This document shows positions 15,803 through 24,115 of a DNA stretch of 27,570 nt, piece by piece. The translations under genes were made by a program, and so were the position numbers. Numbering within the stretch: the first letter of the stretch is position 1; each line of letters starts with the position of its first letter. A model generated the notes under the pieces. It worked only from the letters and a program-made list of their open reading frames with translations. It had not been told where the DNA came from and did not search any database. Source of the DNA: M30B66 sp040882555 (GTDB lineage Bacteria; Bacteroidota; Bacteroidia; M30B66); contig JBBEBC010000083.1 of assembly GCA_040882555.1 (NCBI GenBank), positions 1 to 27,570 on the forward strand, in the 5' to 3' direction.

Positions 15803-17221
15803 ATGGGTGATATTGAGGCGATTGTTCCAGCGGCGTTACTTACAGGACTTTTGGCATTTGCATTTGAATTAAGCTGGAGAAAAAAAATATTTCCTCAGTG
15901 GTTAGCGAGGAAGTTTCTCCACATGACAGCTGTTGGAGCTTGTGCTATAATTCCATTGTATTTGGAAAGCCTCAACATACTGATTTATTTGGTAGCGGGG
16001 TTCGAGCTTATTCTCATTTATTTAGTCGGTTCGGGAAGACTTTTTGCAGAGAGCAAAGGTCGAAAAAGCTGGGGAATTGCTCTTTTCCCTCTCCCCTATT
16101 TAGCCTTACTTTTTTTCTTTGACAATCAAAGAGAATTCATCTTCATTCCCATGATGATTCTTGCTATTTCGGATGCTTTAGCCTGCATTGCAGGGACAAC
16201 TACAGCTAAAAAATATTATAACCTCACAGGAGATAAAAAGTCAATAATTGGCAGTTTCACTTTCTTTTTAAGCAGCTTCGTTCTTCTATTGTTATTTTGG
16301 AATAGTCCACTAGAAAGCACTGAATTTATTATTGCTTGTATTGCAATTGCTTTAATTTTGAGCTCATTAGAAGCACTAGGTTCTAATGGAAGTGATAATT
16401 TACTGATTCCAACAGGTGCTGCTTTGCTTTTATACATTGAAATGCAGATGCCTTTTCAAAGCAATGAATACCTGTTGCTTATTTCATTGGTTATAGTTTT
16501 CATGCTTGTCATGGTTAAAATGAAATGGCTAGAAATGAGTGGTGCATTAAGTGCAGCACTTTTGGGCTTTTTTGTTTGGCGCTTCGCTGGATGGGAGTTT
16601 CTTGCACCCTTGATTTGGTTTCTTTTCAGTAGCAGTGTCATAGGCAAGGTTTTGAAAGTTGGAAAAGACATAAGCTTTGAAAAAAAGCATGGTAAAGCAA
16701 GAGATTGGATTCAGGTATTGAGTAATTCTTGGCTATTCCTCATTTTAGCCATTGTTTTCGGAATAGCTAGTGAAGACTTTGCATTATCACTAATACCTAA
16801 ACTTTATGCAGTTATGGCAATTGCTACTGCAGATACTTGGGCTTCTGAAATTGGAGGAAGATTCTCTAAAAAAGTGATTTACCTCTTCAACCTAAAGTCT
16901 CATCCAAAAGGAATTTCTGGAGGATTAAGTATCACTGGTACGTTTGCAGGATTGTTAGGTGGTATCAGCATTGCCTTGATAGGCTATCTTACAGGTCATC
17001 TTCCAGATTTGGGGATATTAACAGCCGTTGCCCTTTTTGGCTTTGCTGGAATGTTAGTAGACAGTTTACTGGCTTCCTTCCTTCAGAAAAGATATTTTAA
17101 TTCAGCTCAAGGAATATATTCTGACGAGTTGAAATCCGGATTTATTGAAACTGAAAAGTATAGAGTTTTAACCAATGACCAGGTCAATATGATAAGCATC
17201 AGCCTTGCTTTGTTTATTTAA
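15803..17221 (+). CDS. Fused phytol kinase (VTE5-like) and phytyl-phosphate kinase (VTE6/DUF92-like)
   Basis: This 472-residue membrane protein is made of two families in one chain. Residues 1-215 are a phytol/dolichol-kinase-like domain: ARKFLHM (35-41), ISDALACIAG (122-131), KKSIIGS (145-151) and EALGSNGSDNLLIP (190-203). Plant VTE5 phosphorylates phytol with CTP. Residues 235-472 are a DUF92/TMEM19 domain: HGKARDWIQVLSN (296-308), ATADTWASEIG (341-351), HPKGISGGLSITG (367-379), VDSLLAS (419-425) and NDQVNM (458-463). VTE6 of this family phosphorylates phytyl phosphate to the diphosphate. Together the halves would turn phytol into phytyl diphosphate in two steps, the donor needed by the divergent prenyltransferase. 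The 3' end overlaps the convergent DUF2147 gene by eight bases. Each half could accept other isoprenoid alcohols. Confidence 0.85.
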   Translation: MGDIEAIVPAALLTGLLAFAFELSWRKKIFPQWLARKFLHMTAVGACAIIPLYLESLNILIYLVAGFELILIYLVGSGRLFAESKGRKSWGIALFPLPYLALLFFFDNQREFIFIPMMILAISDALACIAGTTTAKKYYNLTGDKKSIIGSFTFFLSSFVLLLLFWNSPLESTEFIIACIAIALILSSLEALGSNGSDNLLIPTGAALLLYIEMQMPFQSNEYLLLISLVIVFMLVMVKMKWLEMSGALSAALLGFFVWRFAGWEFLAPLIWFLFSSSVIGKVLKVGKDISFEKKHGKARDWIQVLSNSWLFLILAIVFGIASEDFALSLIPKLYAVMAIATADTWASEIGGRFSKKVIYLFNLKSHPKGISGGLSITGTFAGLLGGISIALIGYLTGHLPDLGILTAVALFGFAGMLVDSLLASFLQKRYFNSAQGIYSDELKSGFIETEKYRVLTNDQVNMISISLALFI

Positions 17222-17654
17222 CTCTAGTCCAAGTTTCAGACCTTCCCAGCCAAGTAAAACCAACATATCCGGTAAACTTTATTTTATCGGAGCTTAGGTA
17301 TTCAACCTCACAACTATAGGTCTTCCCATTATCAGGATCATAAACAGAGCCATCAACCCACTCTCCATTATCAAATTTAAGGTTGGATAGAATTCTCAGT
17401 CCAAGAACAGCTCTGTTTCTAAGTGCTGAATCGGGGTTATTCAAATCTAATTGAGGCTTTGCGGTTTTGGGATCATTAGGTTCTTTGAGCCAAATTATTT
17501 CACCTACGTAGTAGGAACCTTTTTTTTGTATTTCCACATGCGCCTTTCCTCCTTCAGGGAGCCATACTCCAGCAATTGCATTAGAATTCTGCGCTAAAGA
17601 AACTTTTGAAAAAAGTAAAATTATCGTCAGAAATATGAATAATTTATAAATCAT
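17214..17654 (-). CDS. DUF2147 domain exported protein
   Basis: I place the start at 17654, giving 146 residues that open with a clear signal peptide (IYKLFIFLTIILLFSKVSLA, then Q). An in-frame start at 17720 would put 22 polar residues before this peptide and is unlikely. The mature part has the DUF2147 pattern: GVWLPEGGKAHVEI, then YVGEIIWLKEP, then GLRILSNLKFDNGEWVDGS, YDPDNGKTYSCEVE and FTGYVGFTWLGRSETWTR. The family is widespread, periplasmic and beta-rich, with no known biochemical function. Its stop lies inside the last codons of the convergent kinase-fusion gene. Confidence 0.85.
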   Translation of the reverse strand: MIYKLFIFLTIILLFSKVSLAQNSNAIAGVWLPEGGKAHVEIQKKGSYYVGEIIWLKEPNDPKTAKPQLDLNNPDSALRNRAVLGLRILSNLKFDNGEWVDGSVYDPDNGKTYSCEVEYLSSDKIKFTGYVGFTWLGRSETWTRVK

Positions 17655-17834
17655 GCTAGTCAATGCGTATTCGACAAATAAACTAAAACTGAAGTTAATT
17701 TCTGAGCAGATATTCAACAAAACAAAGGATCTAGCATTATAATTAAATAAAAATCTTTAATTTTTGACGCCAAACTATTAATAACAGCTAATGTTACTAC
17801 CTTGGCACCTCTTCTAGCCTAGAGTACCCAACCT

Positions 17835-19031
17835 ATGTCTGCATACGAGATACTGTTTTTATTGAGCGCATTGGTACTGTTTTCTTATTTGTTTGACTTA
17901 TTTGCCAAACGAAGTAAGATACCTTCAGTACTGTTATTGCTTGGAAGTGGTGTAGGCTTGAAATATCTGTCTGATTACTTTGGCTTAATGCTTCCTGCCC
18001 TAGATATTTTATTAAATATTCTTGGAACAGTGGGTCTAGTTCTCATTGTATTAGAAGGAGCGTTGGAGTTAAGTCTGAAGAAGGACAAGATAGGATTGGT
18101 TAAGTCAGCTCTTGGTTCAGCCTTTTTCATTTTACTCTTTACTGTTGGTGGAACAGCTTGGCTTTTTTATTATCTCACTGGTCAATCAGTTCAGATTTGC
18201 TTGATTAATGCAGTTCCGATGGGTATAATAAGCTCGGCGATTGCTATACCTTCAGTAGCTAATCTATCTAGTAAAAAGAAGGAATTCGTTATTTATGAGT
18301 CGTCCGTTTCTGACATTCTGGGAATTATATTCTTCAATTTTGTGATTGTAAATGATCAATTCACATTTACTTCAGTTGCTGAACTTGGATTAGAAACGAT
18401 TCTGATGCTAATTATATCAGTAGTGTTTTCGGCTTTGCTCATTTGGTTGCTTGGAAAAATTACTCACCACGTTAAATTCTTCCTCATTATATCGATGCTT
18501 TTGATGGTCTATGCCATCGGAAAATTCTCTCATCTTTCTTCATTGGTGATCGTGCTTATTTTCGGACTTGCCATGAACAATGCTTCAAACGTAGAGTGGC
18601 CTTGGTTTAAGAAATACTTCGTTTATTCAGGTCTTAAGAAAGATTTAGATCAGTTTATCCAGCTATCGGCTGAATCAGCATTCCTTCTAAGGACTTTCTT
18701 CTTTTTGCTATTTGGATTTTCAATGAATCTAGCTCAGTTAGTTAATCCTGAAGTAATTACAACAGGAGGGTTCGTCCTTTTAATCATTTATGGAGTGCGA
18801 GCACTTTATTTAAAAGGCTTTGCACGAACTGATTTATTCCCAGAATTATTCATCACACCTAGAGGATTGATATCCATTCTGCTATTTCTCTCTATCCCTG
18901 AAAAAATGAGACTTTCAGAAAATGCCGAAGGGGTTTTGTTGTTTATCATTATCACCACAAGCGTGATAATGACATTAGGCTTAATTTTTACTGGGAAAAG
19001 TAAATTTCACGAAACCCCTCCAGGCATTTAG
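17835..19031 (+). CDS. Cation:proton antiporter (CPA family)
   Basis: This 398-residue protein has about 12 hydrophobic segments and the layout of CPA-type Na+(K+)/H+ antiporters. The N-terminal helices carry the family phrase FAKRSKIPSVLLLLGSGVGLKYL and GLVLIVLEGALEL. The discontinuous-helix region reads AVPMGIISSAIAIPSV, where many relatives have a Thr-Asp pair; the later YESSVSDILGIIFFN replaces the usual Glu-Gly-x-x-Asn-Asp. No C-terminal TrkA-N or TrkA-C regulatory domain is attached, so it is shorter than KefB-type proteins. The ion cannot be read from the sequence. It stands alone on its strand, between convergent neighbours. Confidence 0.85.
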   Translation: MSAYEILFLLSALVLFSYLFDLFAKRSKIPSVLLLLGSGVGLKYLSDYFGLMLPALDILLNILGTVGLVLIVLEGALELSLKKDKIGLVKSALGSAFFILLFTVGGTAWLFYYLTGQSVQICLINAVPMGIISSAIAIPSVANLSSKKKEFVIYESSVSDILGIIFFNFVIVNDQFTFTSVAELGLETILMLIISVVFSALLIWLLGKITHHVKFFLIISMLLMVYAIGKFSHLSSLVIVLIFGLAMNNASNVEWPWFKKYFVYSGLKKDLDQFIQLSAESAFLLRTFFFLLFGFSMNLAQLVNPEVITTGGFVLLIIYGVRALYLKGFARTDLFPELFITPRGLISILLFLSIPEKMRLSENAEGVLLFIIITTSVIMTLGLIFTGKSKFHETPPGI

Positions 19032-19100
19032 GTTACTTAAAGTAATTTGATTGAATAGCAAGTTCTGATTGACTTTCCTTTCACTAAATACAAGGTTATG

Positions 19101-21194
19101 TCACTTTGGGTATTCCACCCTGACATGATATATATTCATGAGCATTTTCTTGAATATCTTCTTGATAGAAGTGATGTCCTTAAAGGTTATATCTGAGTTT
19201 ATGAACTGATTATCTGCGATTTGCTGGTTAATAATATTCTCAACCATGGTATCAATCACATCAGCATCGGCTTGTTTCAGGCTTCTAGAAGTAGCTTCAA
19301 CCGCATCAGCCATCATCACAACAGCCGTTTCACGACTAAAAGGAATCGGGCCCGGATATCTGAAAGCTGCTTCATCTACCTCTGCATCAGGGTAATTCTT
19401 TAAGAAAGAACGATAGAAATATTGTACTCTTGAATTACCGTGATGAGTTCTAATAAAGTCTATAATCTTTTCTGGAAGGCCGTTCTTTCTACCAAGATTA
19501 ATTCCATGTTTCACATGGCTGATAATGATACCAGCACTTTCATCAAAGCCAAGTTCATCGTGAGGATTTACTCCTGTTATCTGGTTTTCAATAAAATACC
19601 TTGCAAGCTCCATTTTACCAATATCATGATACAAGGCCCCAGTGCGAGTTAAAAGAGTGTTTCCACCAATTCTGTAAATGGCAGCTTCGGCAAGATTTGC
19701 CACCTGAAGTGAATGTTGAAAAGTACCCGGAGCTCTCAAAGCCAGCTCCTTTAGCAGAGGATTATTCGTATCAGAAAGTTCCAACAAGGAAACATCACTT
19801 GTAAATCCAAACACCTTTTCAATGAAGTAAATAATTGGATATGAGAATAATGTAAGAGAAGCACTACCAGCAAGCCAAGCAATATCTATGAGCTCAATGG
19901 AACTAATTTGACCTTCTACCATGAGTGTAATTCCGCCGTAGGCGAAAACATAAGCAAAGGTGAGTAAAGTAATAGTGATAAAGAGCTGAGACCTCTTTCT
20001 CATACTAACAATACTGAAAATACAAGCGATTCCTCCTAGCATTTGAATAACGAAAAACTCAAAAGGATTTGGAACCAGGAATCCTATAATGAGCATACTG
20101 AGCATGTGTGCAAACAAAGCCAGTCGAGTATCGAAAAATGCTCTGATAATCACAGGCATGATGCAGAACGGGAATAAATAAACGCTCACAGGACTCATTT
20201 GAACCATGAATCCTGAGAGTATTACCTCGGCCACAATCAAAGAAAATAGAAAACTAAGCTGAATTGAATCCTCGAAAATATCCTTCCGCAAGAGAACAAG
20301 AAACAGCAAAAGCATGGCAAGAAGCATGGTAACCATTAGAAACTGTCCTACAATTACCCAAGCAGAATTTATCCTAAAAGTGCCAAGTTGGGCTTCATAT
20401 TCCTTTCTTATGGATTCTAGAATATTGAATTTTTCAGGAGTAACAATTTCTCCTTTGGCAATGATTAGTTCTCCGCGACTCACCATTCCTCGCGAAAGCG
20501 AGATATTACTAACTGCTTTTTCTCTGGCTGCCTTAGTTAAGGGATCGCTGTAAACCACGTTGGGCGTTAGAAATCGCTCGAAAAAGAGTTTTAGCTCAGG
20601 ATCTTCCCATTGAGAAGAATTATATAAGTTCAAAGCAATTTGTGCAACAGCATCTGTAGGACTAAGATAATCACTGACCTGCTTTTCCTGAGCAATAGTG
20701 TTGTCAATTTCAATCACTAACCTAGATCGAGAACTATCAGAGGCAACAAGCGTGTTTTGAATAATGCCTTTTGAATAAATATCGTCTAGCCATTGTTGAC
20801 CATTTTTAATGATTCTATTTCGATCATCCTGAGCTGGCAAATACTCATTTGCATTAAGTCCAGTAACCTTTTGAATAAAGGAATCAAGCCTTGAATTAAG
20901 AGATTTCTTCTTCAAATAAGCGACTGCTTCATCTACTACATAATAGGGTTTGCTATATCTGGTTATTTCATCTTTTTCATTCTTTATTTGATCATCCGAT
21001 TTACTAATAGCAAAATCGAAGGGAGCATAATAATCGTCATGAAGCCAAGATTTGCCTTTTACGAACGAGTAACGAAATTTGCCTTCAACAGGCATAAAAT
21101 AGACGATTAAAGAAACGCTGAAGAAAAAAATCAACAGTTTAACAATCAGATTATGCTGATTTGATAGGTAGAAAACGAGCTTACGTGTAGCCAT
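19101..21194 (-). CDS. 7TM-HD phosphodiesterase, PgpH-like
   Basis: This 697-residue protein has the PgpH (7TMR-HD) architecture. An N-terminal membrane helix is followed by a large extracytoplasmic domain (about 45-270, 7TMR-HDED), seven membrane segments (about 275-455) and a C-terminal cytoplasmic HD domain. The metal ligands are visible in HSLQVANLAE, in the YHDIGK motif (HDIG at 523-526), in ISHVKHG, and in RTHHG; the later MADAVEA Asp completes the set. Characterised PgpH proteins hydrolyse cyclic di-AMP, so turnover of that messenger is the likely role. It has its own consensus-like promoter just upstream and follows a glycosyltransferase gene on the same strand by 91 bases. Confidence 0.88.
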   Translation of the reverse strand: MATRKLVFYLSNQHNLIVKLLIFFFSVSLIVYFMPVEGKFRYSFVKGKSWLHDDYYAPFDFAISKSDDQIKNEKDEITRYSKPYYVVDEAVAYLKKKSLNSRLDSFIQKVTGLNANEYLPAQDDRNRIIKNGQQWLDDIYSKGIIQNTLVASDSSRSRLVIEIDNTIAQEKQVSDYLSPTDAVAQIALNLYNSSQWEDPELKLFFERFLTPNVVYSDPLTKAAREKAVSNISLSRGMVSRGELIIAKGEIVTPEKFNILESIRKEYEAQLGTFRINSAWVIVGQFLMVTMLLAMLLLFLVLLRKDIFEDSIQLSFLFSLIVAEVILSGFMVQMSPVSVYLFPFCIMPVIIRAFFDTRLALFAHMLSMLIIGFLVPNPFEFFVIQMLGGIACIFSIVSMRKRSQLFITITLLTFAYVFAYGGITLMVEGQISSIELIDIAWLAGSASLTLFSYPIIYFIEKVFGFTSDVSLLELSDTNNPLLKELALRAPGTFQHSLQVANLAEAAIYRIGGNTLLTRTGALYHDIGKMELARYFIENQITGVNPHDELGFDESAGIIISHVKHGINLGRKNGLPEKIIDFIRTHHGNSRVQYFYRSFLKNYPDAEVDEAAFRYPGPIPFSRETAVVMMADAVEATSRSLKQADADVIDTMVENIINQQIADNQFINSDITFKDITSIKKIFKKMLMNIYHVRVEYPK

Positions 21195-21201
21195 TACAGA
21201 A

Positions 21202-21229
21202 CAAAGATACAGGTATCAAATGATTCAAA
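21202..21229 (-). promoter_or_regulatory. Bacteroidota-type promoter of the PgpH-like gene
   Basis: On the minus strand TTTG (21229-21226) is followed by 16 bases and TATCTTTG (21209-21202), a perfect TAnnTTTG -7 box; the spacer is slightly short. Seven bases separate the box from the ATG at 21194, the same geometry as at glgE, so the leader would be only a few bases. Confidence 0.45.
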
Positions 21230-21285
21230 GTGAATTAGTAGTTCATAACATATATTTCGGCTAATGTTGAATTTTCTTGAGCTTT

Positions 21286-22404
21286 TCACGGATAAAATGC
21301 ATTCAAGGTTTTAGCTTCATTTTCCCAAGTTAAATCGGCAGATGCCAACTGGCAGTTCACCCTATAATTTGCTAGAGCAACTTTGTCATCTTTCATAGAT
21401 TTAACCATGGATGCTAAATGCAAAGGTTCATGATTACTGCAAATTCTACCCACAGAATACGACTCAATAATCTTTCTCACTTCGGTCAAATCGCTTGCTA
21501 AAACCGGTATTCCAGCATGGATATAATCAAAAAGTTTATTGGGTAAGCTAAAGCGATAATTAATATTGGTGTCTTTATCGAGCGTTAAGCCCAAATCACA
21601 AAGTCGTGTTATACCCATCATTTCTGAATAAGGCATCCGAGGAAAGAACCTAACCTTTTCCTCAAGACCTAATTCTGAAGTAGATTTTTTCAATTGATTA
21701 ATCACATCACCTGAACCGGCAATTATAAGAACGCAAGCATCCAATTCTTGCATCATCCATACTGCTTCTTCAGCCCCACGATCAACGTTGATTCCGCTGC
21801 CCTGAAGAATTATTAAAAATGAATCTTCAGAAAAACCTAAGTCCTTACGGGTTTTACTTTCAGCCTTAGCAATTGTTTTATTTGGGATATTTCGCATAAC
21901 TGAAGGTCGCACTCCATAATCCTTGTCATAGAGATTTGCTATTGAATCATTTACAGTAATAACCTGCTTTAATTTAGGAAAAATGTAAGATTCAATGCTT
22001 CTCCAAATTTTCTGAACACTTGGCCGCGATTGAAGTTCAGGAACTCCTGTGAAATATTCATGCGTATCATACACCAAAGGTTTAGATCTGATTTTTGAAA
22101 TTAAATATGCAGGCAATAAAGTATCTAGGTCGTTCGCATGAATTCCATCCATTTTTAAAAACAGAAGTTTAAAAAACAGCCGTAGATTCAACATGGCATA
22201 GAATAACGGCCCGCTTGTAAAAAGCAGATTCATTCTTATTGTCTTAAAGTTAAGCTCGGGCATGGGCATGCTGTCAGGCTTAATTCTTCCTATCAGCACT
22301 GGAGTATAAGCTCTTTCGATAAGGCTTTTACATACTTTTAGAACTCGCTGATCTGTAGCCAAATCATTACTTACTAAAACAGCTATAACTCTTTTTTTTG
22401 CCAC
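21286..22404 (-). CDS. GT-B glycosyltransferase, family 4-like
   Basis: This 372-residue cytoplasmic or peripheral-membrane protein has the two-domain GT-B layout. The N-terminal domain opens with KKRVIAVLVSNDLATDQRVLK, a start common in Bacteroidota glycosyltransferases, and holds IHANDLDTLLPAYL and YDTHEYFTGVPEL. The C-terminal domain has LIILQGSGINVDRGAEEAV, VLIIAGSGD and FDYIHAGIPVLASDLTEVR, in the nucleotide-sugar region of family 4 enzymes. The start codon is GTG at 22404; an in-frame stop lies just upstream and the N-terminus is correct there. Donor and acceptor are unknown. No other polysaccharide genes are nearby, so it may act on a housekeeping glycan or glycolipid. Confidence 0.88.
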   Translation of the reverse strand: MAKKRVIAVLVSNDLATDQRVLKVCKSLIERAYTPVLIGRIKPDSMPMPELNFKTIRMNLLFTSGPLFYAMLNLRLFFKLLFLKMDGIHANDLDTLLPAYLISKIRSKPLVYDTHEYFTGVPELQSRPSVQKIWRSIESYIFPKLKQVITVNDSIANLYDKDYGVRPSVMRNIPNKTIAKAESKTRKDLGFSEDSFLIILQGSGINVDRGAEEAVWMMQELDACVLIIAGSGDVINQLKKSTSELGLEEKVRFFPRMPYSEMMGITRLCDLGLTLDKDTNINYRFSLPNKLFDYIHAGIPVLASDLTEVRKIIESYSVGRICSNHEPLHLASMVKSMKDDKVALANYRVNCQLASADLTWENEAKTLNAFYP

Positions 22405-22473
22405 TGCACGAAGTTACATTCAGTAAACAAATAAAGACAAGTAATTTGTACATTGGCTAAATAATCTAAAAGA

Positions 22474-23034
22474 ATGACGTTTAATTCGGAATTAAGGTCT
22501 GGTATTGCTTTAGGTATTGCCTATTTCTTATGGTTACTCATGGAATATTATCTAGGATTCCATACGAAATACCTTGATTATCTGCCTTTTGTTTTTTGGA
22601 TTTACTCTGTTATTCCAACAGTTGGAATAAATTGGGCTTTAAAAGCAAAGAGAGACCGTTTTTACCATGGCAAAATCAACTTCTTTCAGGCGTTCAGGAC
22701 CGGATTCAGCATAAGTGTTGTAATGGCACTAGTAAGTGCTTTAATGAAGTTCATTTATGTTTTCTTAGTGAATCCGCTGTATTACGACCTCCGCATCGAT
22801 CATGACAAGAAAATGATTGATGAGCTTGACATTGCCAAACCTGATAAGGACATGATGATCAATAAAATAATGACAGAAAATGCATTGGGCTATTCTATGT
22901 TCGAAACGCTTATTTTCATGATTGTTATTGGTACCATTATCACTTTAACCGTTTCGATACTTATTAAAAAAGATACACGTCCTAAAAACCCTGAGCCTCC
23001 TAAAAACGAACCCTTTCCGGAAGTTCAGCGCTAG
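22474..23034 (+). CDS. DUF4199 family membrane protein
   Basis: This 186-residue protein has four hydrophobic segments (about residues 8-26, 36-54, 78-101 and 143-163). The family features of DUF4199 are present: a small N-terminal two-helix unit, GKINFFQAFRTGFSISVV before the third helix, and a charged segment (about 108-135) ahead of the last helix. It ends in a Pro-rich cytoplasmic tail. The family is common in Bacteroidota and has no known function. It is 61 bases upstream of murB on the same strand and may be cotranscribed, although murB is normally independent of it. Confidence 0.8.
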   Translation: MTFNSELRSGIALGIAYFLWLLMEYYLGFHTKYLDYLPFVFWIYSVIPTVGINWALKAKRDRFYHGKINFFQAFRTGFSISVVMALVSALMKFIYVFLVNPLYYDLRIDHDKKMIDELDIAKPDKDMMINKIMTENALGYSMFETLIFMIVIGTIITLTVSILIKKDTRPKNPEPPKNEPFPEVQR

Positions 23035-23095
23035 TTGTTGATAATTTCAAGTTGTAATTCAACGATGCTTCAAAGCTTTAATTAGTTTCGTTGCA

Positions 23096-24115
23096 ATGAA
23101 TATTCAAAAAGGAACATCGCTGTTTGGGCTGAATACTTTTGGTATGAAAGCTACAATTGCTCAGCTTGCTAAAGCCACAAGTTTAGAGGATGTTCAAAGC
23201 ATTTTAGAATACCAGTACAAAAATAAAATGCCTCTTTTCATTTTGGGAGGAGGTTCGAATATTCTTTTTACAAAGGATGTAGAAGCCCTTGTTTTATTAA
23301 ACAGATTAAAAGGGATTTCAGTTAGGGAGCAGAATGAAGATTATGTTTGGGTTGAAGCTTGTGCTGGCGAAAATTGGCATCAGTTTGTTCAACATTGCAT
23401 TCAGCAGAATTGGGGAGGCATGGAAAATCTATCACTTATTCCGGGCAATGTTGGAGCCTCACCCATGCAAAACATTGGTGCTTACGGTGTTGAAATCAAA
23501 GATGTATTTCATTCGCTTGAAGCTGTTAGATTGAGAGATGGCCAAGTGAGGGAGTTTAGCGCCGAAGAATGTCGCTTCGGTTACCGCGAGAGTATTTTTA
23601 AGCAGGAAGAAAAAGGTAATTGGTTAATCTCTAAAGTCACCTACCGTTTAACGCGTAAAAATCATGTCCTAAAAACTGAATATGGTGCCATTCTTTCTGA
23701 GTTGGAAAAGATGAAAATTACCCATCCTGATATTCAATCCATCAGCAAAGCTGTTATTCAAATACGACAGTCCAAACTTCCTGACCCAGCTGAGATTGGC
23801 AATGCGGGGAGTTTTTTCAAAAACCCGGTTATTGAACTTGAATTACTGGAGAATATCAAATTAAATCATCCCGATTGTGTTAATTACCCTGCGGGGGAAG
23901 GCAAAGTGAAGCTTGCTGCAGGCTGGTTAATTGAAAAAGCAGGTTGGAAGGGTTACCGAAAAGGCGATGCTGGAGTGCACAAAAACCAAGCTTTGGTATT
24001 AGTTAATTATGGTCACGCCAAAGGCGATGAAATAGCAAGTCTAGCTGATCAGATTATTGAAGACATTCTTATAAAATTTGGAGTTAAACTCGAAAAAGAA
24101 GTCAATATTTATTAA
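23096..24115 (+). CDS. murB: UDP-N-acetylenolpyruvoylglucosamine reductase MurB
   Basis: MurB reduces UDP-GlcNAc-enolpyruvate to UDP-MurNAc with NADPH, the second committed step of peptidoglycan synthesis in the cytoplasm. The 339-residue length and the order of elements fit the type I enzyme. The FAD-binding part has LNTFGMKA at the start, LGGGSNILF (50-58) and SLIPGNVGASPMQNIGAYG (113-131). Catalytic residues by comparison with E. coli are Arg164 in YRES, Ser239 in AGSFFKNP and Glu335 near the C-terminus. AAGWLIEKAGWKG is the usual C-terminal-domain signature. The stop overlaps that of the convergent WG-repeat gene by four bases. Confidence 0.97.
   Translation: MNIQKGTSLFGLNTFGMKATIAQLAKATSLEDVQSILEYQYKNKMPLFILGGGSNILFTKDVEALVLLNRLKGISVREQNEDYVWVEACAGENWHQFVQHCIQQNWGGMENLSLIPGNVGASPMQNIGAYGVEIKDVFHSLEAVRLRDGQVREFSAEECRFGYRESIFKQEEKGNWLISKVTYRLTRKNHVLKTEYGAILSELEKMKITHPDIQSISKAVIQIRQSKLPDPAEIGNAGSFFKNPVIELELLENIKLNHPDCVNYPAGEGKVKLAAGWLIEKAGWKGYRKGDAGVHKNQALVLVNYGHAKGDEIASLADQIIEDILIKFGVKLEKEVNIY

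Noticed and set aside
17655..17720. N-terminal extension of the DUF2147 protein to 168 residues
   Set aside because: The extension would place 22 residues before a clear signal peptide that starts at the Met encoded at 17654.
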